8,538 nt of DNA from NCBI GenBank assembly GCA_030624545.1, contig JAUXJX010000057.1, positions 1 to 8,538 of the forward strand, given 5' to 3'. This DNA is from Bacteroidota bacterium. GTDB lineage: Bacteria > Zhuqueibacterota > JdFR-76 > DREG01. A model generated the notes under the pieces. It saw nothing but the letters and a program-made list of their open reading frames with translations, searched no databases and had not been told where the DNA came from. Position 1 is the first letter of the stretch; each line of letters starts with the position of its first letter. The translations under genes and the position numbers were made by a program. Positions 1-8,100 of the stretch are shown here, piece by piece.

Positions 1-1014
1 GCCAAAGACAGTGTAGATAATAAAGAGAATGAAGAAGACAAAGCCGAGCCGGATATAGACCTCATCCCGGTGGAAACCACCACCGTTACGCGAGGGGAAA
101 TTGCTTCTTATCTGCTGTTCAGCTCCAATCTCGAAACGGAAAAGATGACTGACGTCTTTTCCCGGGTGCAAGGCCTGGTGGAAAAGATCTTTCTGGAGGA
201 AGGCGACTATGTAGCCAAAGACCAGATTTTGCTCCAGTTGGAGGCGGATGAGTACATCCTCGCCGAAGAGCGGGCCAAGGTCGATTACGAGAAGCAGAAA
301 AGCGCCTCTGAGCGCGCACAGGCAATGTATGACAAAAAGCTGCTAAGTAAGGAGGAATTCGAACAAGCGAAATATACCTCGGAAGGGGCCCGCATTGCCT
401 GGGAGCAAGCAAAACTCAATCTCAAATATACCCGGATTACCGCGCCCATTGCCGGTGTGATCGGCGAAAGGCTCTGCCGCGAAGGGGACCGGATTCAGCC
501 TTCTGACAAGATGTTCAGCGTCATCAATTCAGATGAAATGATCGCCGTGGTTCACATCCCCGAAAAGGAGATTGGTGTCATTCAAAAGGGTCAGCGGGCC
601 TATGTCTATTCGGATCATCTTCAGGGACAGCAATTTACGGGCTGGATAAAAAGGGTGAGCCCGGTGGTCGATCCTCAAAGCGGCACATTTAAAGTTACCA
701 TCGGCGTGAGAAACGTGAGCAATAAGCTCCGTCCCGGCATGTTCGTCAATGCCCGCATTGTGACTAGCACGCACAAAAATGCGGTTCTGGTGCCGAAAAC
801 CGCCATCATTTATGAGAATGAATTCATGAATGTTTTTGTCGTTCGGGACAGCGTTGCGCATAAAATTAGATTGTCTGTAGGATTTCAGAATCACGAAAAA
901 ATAGAATCGCTTACCGAACTTGACGAAGGTGACAAGATTATCGTGGTCGGGCAGGCGGGTTTGAAGGACCAGACCAAGGTGAAGATTGTTTCGGAGCGGG
1001 AATCGAATATTTGA
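1..1014 (+). CDS. RND efflux periplasmic adaptor (HlyD/AcrA-type membrane fusion protein), 5' partial
   Basis: This is the periplasmic adaptor that bridges an RND permease and a TolC-type outer-membrane channel. The reading frame is open from the first base (337 residues visible), so the true start, with its signal peptide, lipobox or membrane anchor, lies upstream. A GTG at 70 is in frame but is probably internal. In window residues: a charged linker rich in Glu/Asp/Lys (about 5-20); the first half of the lipoyl/barrel-sandwich domain (about 52-85, with VFSRVQGLVEKIFLEEGDYV); a short alpha-helical hairpin (about 86-138); the second lipoyl half with the hallmark ITAPIAGVIGERL (146-158) and EGD (161-163); the beta-barrel (about 178-255, with RPGMFVNARI); and a membrane-proximal domain (about 256-337). 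The frame ends with TGA at 1012-1014. It is followed 140 bp later by a permease on the same strand. Family assignment is firm; substrate is unknown. Confidence 0.95.
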   Translation, partial: AKDSVDNKENEEDKAEPDIDLIPVETTTVTRGEIASYLLFSSNLETEKMTDVFSRVQGLVEKIFLEEGDYVAKDQILLQLEADEYILAEERAKVDYEKQKSASERAQAMYDKKLLSKEEFEQAKYTSEGARIAWEQAKLNLKYTRITAPIAGVIGERLCREGDRIQPSDKMFSVINSDEMIAVVHIPEKEIGVIQKGQRAYVYSDHLQGQQFTGWIKRVSPVVDPQSGTFKVTIGVRNVSNKLRPGMFVNARIVTSTHKNAVLVPKTAIIYENEFMNVFVVRDSVAHKIRLSVGFQNHEKIESLTELDEGDKIIVVGQAGLKDQTKVKIVSERESNI

Positions 1015-1035
1015 GTTTAGGGCGACGACCAATAA

Positions 1036-1135
1036 TGTCATTCCCGAGTGCTTTAATCGGGAATCCAGACATATGCAGTAGTGGATTCCCGCCCCTGCCT
1101 GCGCAGGGACACGACAAAAACACGCGGGAATGACA
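1036..1135. repeat. 100-bp intercistronic palindromic repeat (REP/MITE-like, two hairpins)
   Basis: The outer ends are perfect inverted copies: TGTCATTCCCG at 1036-1046 and CGGGAATGACA at 1125-1135. A second inverted pair lies inside: CGGGAATCCA at 1058-1067 and TGGATTCCCG at 1082-1091. Each half can fold alone: TTCCCGA (1041-1047) with TCGGGAA (1057-1063), and TTCCCG (1086-1091) with CGGGAA (1125-1130). The second half holds a further small stem, CCCTGC (1093-1098) with GCAGGG (1103-1108). This TGTCATTCCCG...GGAATCCAG layout is, from memory, a widespread dispersed repeat in several proteobacterial and candidate-phylum genomes. No coding content is seen. It lies between the adaptor stop and the permease 1 ribosome binding site, so it is probably transcribed inside the operon mRNA. 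Confidence 0.85.
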
Positions 1136-1138
1136 GGT

Positions 1139-1148
1139 AAGGAAAGAG
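1139..1148 (+). promoter_or_regulatory. Ribosome binding site of permease 1
   Basis: The purine tract AAGGAAAGAG lies 6 nt before the ATG at 1155 and supports that start. It begins 3 nt after the end of the palindromic repeat at 1135, so folding of the repeat in mRNA could affect access to it (inference). Confidence 0.65.
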
Positions 1149-1154
1149 TAACCA

Positions 1155-4100
1155 ATGGAAGAATCAAAACAATCTAGAATAGGCGATATAAAAAGACAGG
1201 TCGGGGACTTCTTCAGGTTCACGACGGAACGGCCGGTGGCGATCCTGATGGTGGCAATCGGCGTCGCTGTATTCGGCTGGATTTCCTACGAGCAGTTGCC
1301 GCTCAACCTGATGCCGGATATCACCTATCCATCCCTGACTGTCCGAACCGAATATCCAGGCACCGCGCCGGAAGAGGTCGAGACGCAGGTCTCGCGGCCG
1401 GTGGAACAGGCCCTGGGTGTCGTGGATAATTTGGTCGGCATCAGCTCCATTTCCAAGGCGGGGCAATCTGATGTAAAACTCGAGTACAGCTGGGATACGG
1501 ACATGAATTCGGCGGCGGCAGAGGTGCGCGAGAAGCTGGATCAAGTCTTCCTGCCCGATGATGCCAAACGGCCCATGATCCTCCGCTATGATCCATCCCT
1601 CGATCCGATCATGCGGCTTGGATTATATGGAGAGGCATCCCTGGTCTACCTGCGTTATCTCGCGGACGAGGACCTTAAACGCAAACTGGAAACCATCGAT
1701 GGAGTGGCGGCGGTCAAGGTTAAAGGCGGTCTGGAAGAAGAAATCCGGGTCGAGCTTCACGAGCAAAAACTGACTCTCATCGGCATCAATATCCAGCAGG
1801 TCAGAAACCGTCTGGCACAAGAGAACGTCAACCTGGCCGGCGGCAATCTCAAGGAAGGCCAGACCGAATACATCGTCCGCACCTTGAACGAATTTCGGGA
1901 TGTTGACGAAATTGCCGAAGTTGTGATCGGCACCTGGAACAGCACAGAAATCAAGATCAAGGACGTTGCGGATGTAAGACGCACCTTCAAAGAACGCAAG
2001 ATCATCACGCGCATTGGCGGACACGAAAGCGTCGAAATCGAAGTCTATAAAGAGGCAGATGCGAACATCGTCGCGGTGGCAAAACGAGTAGAACAGCGAG
2101 TTTTCGGAACAGCGGACCAGCAGGCATTCGTCCGCAGATTGGAGGCCAAAGAATCCGAATCTGAGGAAGAAAAGAAAGAAGCGAAAGCCGATGAAGGAGG
2201 CGATCAAGGCGGACCCGGTCAAGAATTTCTCCTGCGTCAGATGACGGACTATATCGCCTACCAACTGCCAAGCGGCATCAACATTGAGACCCTGTCCGAC
2301 CAATCCATATTCATTGAAAACTCTGTGAATGAGGTGAAGCGCACCGCCGTGATAGGTGGTATGCTGGCGGTTCTCGTGCTTTTTGTCTTCCTGCGAAACC
2401 TGACCGTTACTTTGATCGTCGGCATTTCCATTCCGGTTTCCATAATCGCCACCTTCGCGCCAATGAAGATTTTCGATGTGTCCCTCAACATCATGTCCCT
2501 CGGCGGACTGGCGCTCGGAATCGGTATGCTGGTGGATAACTCCATCGTGGTATTGGAGAGCATTGCCCGCTGTCGCGAGGAAGGAGACAACCTGATCCAG
2601 GCAACTATTCGCGGCGTTAGCGAGGTTGGCAGTGCGGTCTTCGCCTCTACTCTTACTACGGTAGCGGTGTTTTTCCCCATTGTTTTTGTCGAAGGCGTCG
2701 CCGGACAGGTTTTCGGGGACATGGCGCTCACGGTCGTATTTTCTCTGCTGGCTTCGTTGGCCGTTGCCCTTTTTCTCATTCCCATGTTGTCCTCGCGGGA
2801 AAGCGGAAGGTTTGTCTCCGGGGTCCAGCTAGGTGAGTTAATGAAACAGCATATCCTGAGCTTTTCCACCGAGCCGGAAATCACCGGCCTCATCCAGGGA
2901 GAGGCGGAGGGTAGCGCCATTAAGAAATTGCTGACCGGATTGCTGGTTTTGCTGAAAACCAATGGACAAATCATCCTCAAGATTCTCAGAACGTTTGCCG
3001 CCGTATTGCTTGCTTTTGTCAAATTTCTCGTGATGCCGATCATCTTGCTGGTCATGCCACTGTTCGCAATTTTGCGGCTAGTTGGAGTGATCAAATTCAA
3101 ATTCAGCGATCAGGCTATTCGGGTTGCTCAAAACCCGGATTTCTGGCGAGTTCGGTTCGTCAAGGAGATATGGCCTACTTATCTCGTCAATACCTCCATG
3201 CCCGCTTTTTACCAGGATTTGGGTAGCATCTTCCGGCGAATCAAAGAAAGCCGCTGGAAAGGCAAGACCGGACGAGTTCTCTTGCTGCCATTGTCTCTCT
3301 TCTTTTATAGTGTGAAATACTTTTCCCAGATCCTGCTGGAATTCACATTCCGGCTCTTTCACTTTTTTGTGATGACCCTCGCAATCTTTTTCAAAGGGAT
3401 TTTCATCCAATTGAAGCTGGTCTTTGCCATTCCTGCAATGCTGATTTTTACTGCATTCAACTGGTCATACGGAAAAATAGAGGCTGTCTATCCAAAGGTT
3501 CTGCGCTATTCGCTCAGCAATCGATACGCTACCCTATCCTCAGTTGCCCTGCTCGCAATTCTGGTAGCTTGGGTGATCGTTCCCAGGGTGGGCAGCGAGT
3601 TGATCCCCGAAGTGCACCAGGGAGAATTCAATATCGAAATTACCATGCCGGTCGGTACGCCGGTGGAGAGAACCGTCGAACGCAGTATCCCGGTTGAGGA
3701 ATTCCTCATCAATGAAAAAGGGGTTGAGAAGGTGGCCATGGTGGCCGGCACAGACAAGACGGCCAACGCCAGCTCTGAGGAAGGAGAACATACCGCCAAA
3801 CTGACGGTAAGAATGCGGCGCGCCAGCAGCGTTATCGTCCAGGAAGAAGAGCTCATCAAGAGGGTTCGGAGCCAGATGGCCAATTATTCCGGTATGCAAT
3901 GGAAAATATCGCGCCCGGTAATCTTCAGCTTCAAAACGCCCGTTGAAATTGAAATTCATGGCTACAACCTGCAAAAGCTGCAGGAGATTTCCCAGAGACT
4001 TGAGGAAGATTTGAAGGCGATACCCGGCCTTTTCGATATTAAGTCCAATGTGCAACGTGGAAATCCTGAGGTTCAGATTATTTACAATCGTCCATTGCTG

Positions 4101-4994
4101 GCCCGGTACGGACTCAATATTTCTGAGGTAGCATCGATTGTTAGAAACAAAGTGCGTGGCGATGTTGCCACGGAATTCAAAGACCAGGATCGCAAGATCG
4201 ATATTCTGGTGCGCCTACGCGACGAGGACAAGGAGAGTATCGAAAACCTGGGCCGCTTAGTTGTAAATCCCGATGGAGAAAAACCCATACGCCTGGAGGC
4301 GGTTGCCGCCATCCGGGTAAATGAGGGGCCGGCCGAAATTCGGCGGGTAGACCAGGAACGGACCGCCGTAATCACCGCGAATATCAGTGGACGGGATCTG
4401 CGCAGTGTTGGTGAAGACATTTATGCTTTGCTGCGCAACACCCAGATGCCGGATGAATTTAATTATGATCTCGCGGGCCAGAATAAGGAAATGGAGACGT
4501 CGCTGAATAGTCTGATGCTTGCGCTGGCCCTGGCTATCTTTCTGGTCTATATTGTCATGGCATCCCAGTTTGAGTCACTCGTTCATCCATTCGTGATCAT
4601 CTTCACCATTCCGCTCGGTCTCATTGGAGTTTTCCTGGTTCTGTTCGTCCTCCAGATACCTCTCAGCATCGTCGTGTTTTTGGGTATGATCATGCTGGCG
4701 GGTATCGTGGTAAACAACGCTATTGTCTTGGTGGACTACATCAACAGGCTGCGGCACAAAGGCATGGAAAAGATGGAGGCGATCATTCAGGCGGGCAGGG
4801 TGCGTCTGCGGCCCATCATGATGACCACTGCCACAACGGTTCTGGGCCTCCTGCCCATGGCCATCGGGTTTGGCGATGGGGCGGAAATCCGGACCCCCAT
4901 GGCGATCACTGTTATCGTTGGTCTGTTATCATCGACAGTTCTTACTTTGGTAGTAATCCCTACTGTGTATAGCCTCGTAGACCGCAGGGATTAG
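1155..4994 (+). CDS. RND family efflux permease 1 with enlarged TM6-TM7 region
   Basis: Inner-membrane, proton-driven RND exporter permease of the AcrB/HAE1 kind. It has 1279 residues, against about 1030-1060 for typical members. The ATG at 1155 has a good ribosome binding site, and the N terminus matches family form (FTTERPVAILMV before TM1). Helices by eye: TM1 about 27-46, TM2 396-414, TM3 417-435, TM4 446-468, TM5 492-513, TM6 520-545, TM7 792-811, TM8 1115-1137, TM9 1143-1165, TM10 1170-1197, TM11 1217-1238, TM12 1247-1275. Two large periplasmic porter/docking loops follow TM1 and TM7. The TM4 motif is VDNSIVVLE, with D461 matching AcrB D407 and Asn in place of D408. TM10 has VVNNAIVLVDY, with N1187 in place of K940. 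R1219 matches R971. Two insertions are unusual: a charged stretch at residues 326-359, and about 210 extra residues after TM6. The stop is TAG at 4992-4994. It follows the adaptor by 140 bp and precedes a second permease by 144 bp. Substrate is not identifiable. Confidence 0.96.
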   Translation: MEESKQSRIGDIKRQVGDFFRFTTERPVAILMVAIGVAVFGWISYEQLPLNLMPDITYPSLTVRTEYPGTAPEEVETQVSRPVEQALGVVDNLVGISSISKAGQSDVKLEYSWDTDMNSAAAEVREKLDQVFLPDDAKRPMILRYDPSLDPIMRLGLYGEASLVYLRYLADEDLKRKLETIDGVAAVKVKGGLEEEIRVELHEQKLTLIGINIQQVRNRLAQENVNLAGGNLKEGQTEYIVRTLNEFRDVDEIAEVVIGTWNSTEIKIKDVADVRRTFKERKIITRIGGHESVEIEVYKEADANIVAVAKRVEQRVFGTADQQAFVRRLEAKESESEEEKKEAKADEGGDQGGPGQEFLLRQMTDYIAYQLPSGINIETLSDQSIFIENSVNEVKRTAVIGGMLAVLVLFVFLRNLTVTLIVGISIPVSIIATFAPMKIFDVSLNIMSLGGLALGIGMLVDNSIVVLESIARCREEGDNLIQATIRGVSEVGSAVFASTLTTVAVFFPIVFVEGVAGQVFGDMALTVVFSLLASLAVALFLIPMLSSRESGRFVSGVQLGELMKQHILSFSTEPEITGLIQGEAEGSAIKKLLTGLLVLLKTNGQIILKILRTFAAVLLAFVKFLVMPIILLVMPLFAILRLVGVIKFKFSDQAIRVAQNPDFWRVRFVKEIWPTYLVNTSMPAFYQDLGSIFRRIKESRWKGKTGRVLLLPLSLFFYSVKYFSQILLEFTFRLFHFFVMTLAIFFKGIFIQLKLVFAIPAMLIFTAFNWSYGKIEAVYPKVLRYSLSNRYATLSSVALLAILVAWVIVPRVGSELIPEVHQGEFNIEITMPVGTPVERTVERSIPVEEFLINEKGVEKVAMVAGTDKTANASSEEGEHTAKLTVRMRRASSVIVQEEELIKRVRSQMANYSGMQWKISRPVIFSFKTPVEIEIHGYNLQKLQEISQRLEEDLKAIPGLFDIKSNVQRGNPEVQIIYNRPLLARYGLNISEVASIVRNKVRGDVATEFKDQDRKIDILVRLRDEDKESIENLGRLVVNPDGEKPIRLEAVAAIRVNEGPAEIRRVDQERTAVITANISGRDLRSVGEDIYALLRNTQMPDEFNYDLAGQNKEMETSLNSLMLALALAIFLVYIVMASQFESLVHPFVIIFTIPLGLIGVFLVLFVLQIPLSIVVFLGMIMLAGIVVNNAIVLVDYINRLRHKGMEKMEAIIQAGRVRLRPIMMTTATTVLGLLPMAIGFGDGAEIRTPMAITVIVGLLSSTVLTLVVIPTVYSLVDRRD
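2130..2231 (+). other. Charged low-complexity insert in the first periplasmic loop of permease 1
   Basis: Residues about 326-359 hold a run of Glu, Lys and Ser (ESESEEEKKEAK at 332-343) followed by a Gly/Asp/Gln/Pro-rich patch (DEGGDQGGPG, 346-355). In AcrB-type proteins the helix that ends the preceding segment (here VAVAKRVEQRV, 306-316) runs almost directly into the conserved LPSG...Y/S-D segment (here LPSGINIETLSD, 371-382). The stretch therefore looks like an added flexible surface segment of the porter domain. It is in frame with no sign of frameshift. Permease 2 has only a short ordinary link here (about residues 305-319). No function is assigned. Confidence 0.7.
2793..3494 (+). other. 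Extra hydrophobic region between TM6 and TM7 of permease 1
   Basis: Residues about 547-780. TM6 ends with LFLIPMLSSRES (539-550), the usual family ending, and TM7 begins near 792. A typical RND permease has about 30-40 residues here, including one amphipathic helix; permease 2 has about 37. Permease 1 instead has: a polar part (551-588); hydrophobic block A (about 592-646), with prolines at 628 and 635; a linker (641-707) with many Arg/Lys and few acidic residues; and a second, aromatic-rich block B (about 706-769). TM7-12 keep their normal form, so the insert should add an even number of membrane crossings (2 or 4) or lie as amphipathic helices on the inner face. The basic linker fits a cytoplasmic location under the positive-inside rule. 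No known domain is recognised. Confidence 0.75.
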
Positions 4995-4996
4995 AT

Positions 4997-5026
4997 TTGG
5001 CTTTGTGAATGTTAGTATCTTATTAT
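4997..5026 (+). promoter_or_regulatory. Possible weak sigma70-type promoter before permease 2
   Basis: TTGGCT (4997-5002; 4 of 6 to TTGACA) and TATTAT (5021-5026; 5 of 6 to TATAAT) are separated by 18 bp in the AT-rich start of the gap between the permeases. Such matches occur by chance. If real, the promoter would let permease 2 be made apart from the upstream genes, with the decamer palindrome in its leader. Confidence 0.2.
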
Positions 5027-5035
5027 GGCATGATT

Positions 5036-5122
5036 TTACTTCGTGTTACTTCGCGTTACTTCGTCGCTCGAAAAGAGTTTTGCCGCGAAGGTACACGAAG
5101 AAACACGAAGATTCGCGGCTAA
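5036..5122. repeat. Palindromic repeat of 10-bp units between the two permeases
   Basis: The left arm is three tandem decamers: TTACTTCGTG (5036-5045), TTACTTCGCG (5046-5055) and TTACTTCGTC (5056-5065). The right arm has the complementary type in the same 10-bp phase: CGCGAAGGTA (5084-5093), CACGAAGAAA (5094-5103) and CACGAAGATT (5104-5113), ending in CGCGGCTAA (5114-5122). Positions 5039-5055 pair with 5084-5100 with two mismatches, giving a hairpin with a 28-nt loop. The GGCTAA end is shared with the repeats downstream of permease 2. There is no run of T after the stem, so it is not a standard intrinsic terminator. Confidence 0.8.
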
Positions 5123-5126
5123 ACAT

Positions 5127-5130
5127 GAGG
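5127..5130 (+). promoter_or_regulatory. Ribosome binding site of permease 2
   Basis: GAGG lies 8 nt before the ATG at 5139. An earlier ATG at 5125 reads only five codons before a stop, so 5139 is the better start. The site is 4 nt past the end of the decamer palindrome. Confidence 0.6.
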
Positions 5131-5138
5131 AATAGGAC

Positions 5139-8100
5139 ATGACCAGATTGCGAGACAGCTTCCTGCCCCGATTTGCTATCAATCGCCCCATTACGGTTCT
5201 AATGTCACTACTTGCCCTGTTGGTTGTGGGCTACATCGCTTTTACCCAGATCGCGGTTGAATTGCTTCCAGCCGGCTTTACGCCTCCGTTTTTGGGAGTC
5301 TGGACGCCCTATCCCAATTCGAATCCGCAGGAGGTTGAAGAGCAGATCGCCAAGCGGATCGAGGAACAAGTCCGAACGATTAGCGGTGCACGGAGGGTGA
5401 ATACGAGCAGCAGCAGCAGCGGCTGCTGGACTTTCATTGAATTCGCCCAGGAAACGGATATGGATCTGGCCTATGCCCAACTTCGAGACCGAATGGATCG
5501 AGTGCGACCGGAGCTGCCGGATGACATCGAGCGAATCTACCTGAGAAAATGGGATGAGGACGACGACCCCATTCTCTGGGTTGCCATGGCGGAATTGGAG
5601 CCCCACGCTGATCCTTATCTTCTCGTCGAGCAGCAGTTGCAAAAGCCGCTGGAAAGAGTGGACGGGGTGGCCAAGGTGGAAATCTGGGGTGCGGACGAAA
5701 AATCGATCCTGATTCACATCAATCAGGATAAAGTCAAAAGTTACAACGTCAATCTTTACGAGACCATTCAGCAGCTTCGCAATGACAACTTTTCCATTTC
5801 AAGTGGCTATGTAACGGAGGGCGGCCGGAAGATCTTCGTAAGATCCCTGGGCAAATTTAAAAGCCTGGAAGAGCTGCGAAACCTTCCGATTCGAGGAGCC
5901 AATCTGCGCTTGAAGGATGTCGCTGAAGTCAAGTACGATGTTCCCGAAATCCGCTGGAGTCAGAAGATAAACGGCAAGAAGGGAATCAGTATTGGAATCT
6001 TCAAGGAATCTTCAGCCAACACGGTCGAGCTTGGCGAGAAGCTAACAAAAATGTTCAATGAAGATTTCAAGAATAACCCGAAATTGGCCGGCTTGGACAT
6101 GGAAATACTGTTCAACCAGGGCGAATTCATTCAGGAATCGATTGACAATCTCTTGAATACGGGTTTCTGGGGCGGGCTATTTGCCTTCTCCATTCTTTTT
6201 TTCTTCCTGAGAAGAGTGCGGATGACGATCATTGTAACTGTTGCGATTCCGCTGACGGTGCTGGTCACGCTGACCATCATGTACTTCGCAGGCTGGACCC
6301 TCAATCTGATCACCATGATGGGCCTCATGATCTCAGTAGGTATGGTAGTTGACAATTCCATTGTGGTATTGGAAAACATATACAGGAAGCGAGCTGAGGG
6401 TGTGACAAAAAAGCAGTCGGCGCTCTGGGGAACCAGTGAAGTTGCACTCGCCATCACACTTGCCACCCTGACTACCGTTGTTGTTTTTCTTCCGCTCATG
6501 CTTATGAACGATGATATCGGTTTTCGCTTTTATATGATTAGAATAGGTGCTCCGATTGTAGCATCGCTGGTGGCATCGCTCTTTGTCGCAATGGTTTTTA
6601 TTCCCCTGGCGGCAACGCGCATAGCCAGCAAACGCGAGGTAAAAGAGGCAAGAATAATCACGAAGGCCAACGGCGTTTACCAAAGGATGCTTGGCTGGAG
6701 TTTAACACACCGCACCGAAATGTTCGTGATATTGATGTTGGTGATGGTTTCCATGCAGTTTGCTGCAAGCAATACCAAGAGCACAGACAGCTCAGAAGGC
6801 AACATCAATGACATTTCTTTAATTTTCGAAATGCCGGATAACTATACCATGGAAGATGCTGCCCGGCTTTTCAGTATTGTGGAAGATACAGTCAATGCAA
6901 AAGCCAAGCTGTATGGTGTGCGAACGATCGATTCCCGCCACAGCTACAATTGGGGATTCATGCGGGTCTTTCTCTATCCTCCTCCAAGGCGGGATTGGTA
7001 TGAAGTGGTATACGACAATATTCGCAAGCAATTTGGCATTCTCCCGGGCGGCGTCATGGAACGGGCCGATGTTTTGGAGGACATCAAGAAGAGAATGCCT
7101 ACCTTTCCCGGCGTAGAGTTTCGAACCTCCTGGCGGCACGGCGGCGGCGGTACTGACGACGCCTCCCTGTCGATTGTCCTTTACGGAGATGACACAAGCA
7201 CCCTGGGAAATCTGGCAAAGGAGGTGGAAAGAAGGCTGCGCACATTAGACGAGATCATCAGCATTGAAACAGATCGTGAAAGAGGCAGTAACGAAATTCA
7301 TCTCCACATCAAGAGAGAGCAGGCGAAGAAATATGGTATCTCGCCCGACGTGATTTCCGGAACCGTTCAATACGCCTTGCGCGGTATTCCGCTGCCCAAA
7401 TACCACACGGAAGAAAAAGAGGTCGATGTCCACATCCAACTGCGCGAGGAAGACCGGCAGAATCTTTCGCAATTGAAGAACATGACCTTTTTCTCCCAAA
7501 CCGGCAAGGAGATCCCGCTGGATGCAATTGCAGAATTCACCGTGCAGAAGGGTTTTGGAGAAATTCAGCGAAGGAACGGCAAGACCTATCTTCGCGTAAA
7601 GGCGAACTCCACCCAGGATGATATGAAAGCGCTTTTTGGAAAAGTGGATAAAGTCATGGCCGGATTCGAGATGCCCTACGGCTATTCCTGGAGTAAGGGA
7701 GATCGCTTCAACCGCATGGAGCAGGGCAACAGCAGCCAGCAATTCGCCCTGATTCTTGCAGGAACATTTGTGTTTCTGCTCATGGGCGTCCTCTTCGAGT
7801 CATTTGTGCTGCCCCTTTCCGTCATCATATCGATCCCATTCGCCTTTGTCGGTGCCTTCTGGCTGCTCTACATTTCCGGGACGACGATGGATATTATGAG
7901 CCAGATCGGATTTGTGATTCTCGTTGGAATCGTGGTAAACAACTCTATCGTCCTGATCGACCTGGTGAACCGGCTGCGCAACGAAGGCATGAACCGGTAT
8001 GATGCAATCATAGAAGCCGGCAAGCATCGCTTTCGCCCCATTTTGATGACCGCCTTTACTACGATTGGCGGCCTCTTGCCCATGGCAGTCGGCAATACCC

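Noticed and set aside
70..72. GTG as the start of the adaptor gene
   Set aside because: The same frame is open back to base 1, no good ribosome binding site precedes it, and starting there would leave no export signal or membrane anchor.
1623..3100. Long antisense reading frames opposite permease 1 (up to 280 codons)
   Set aside because: They lie fully over a clear RND gene; their translations are low-complexity mirror products of its hydrophobic and charged codons, with no recognisable domain.
2967..3461. Internal duplication of the two hydrophobic blocks in the permease 1 insert (both begin near a Q-I-I/L-L pattern, residues 605 and 725)
   Set aside because: The similarity beyond those few residues is weak and could come from hydrophobic composition alone.
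2793..3494. The extra region of permease 1 as a separate small membrane gene, a frameshift or an inserted mobile element
   Set aside because: It is continuous in frame with conserved RND sequence on both sides, shows no inverted-repeat ends that I can see, and its base use looks like that of the flanks.
5406..5429. Five AGC codons followed by GCTGCTG as a regulatory hairpin or slippage site
   Set aside because: It encodes a serine run in a surface loop of permease 2, and a short triplet repeat of this size needs no special explanation.
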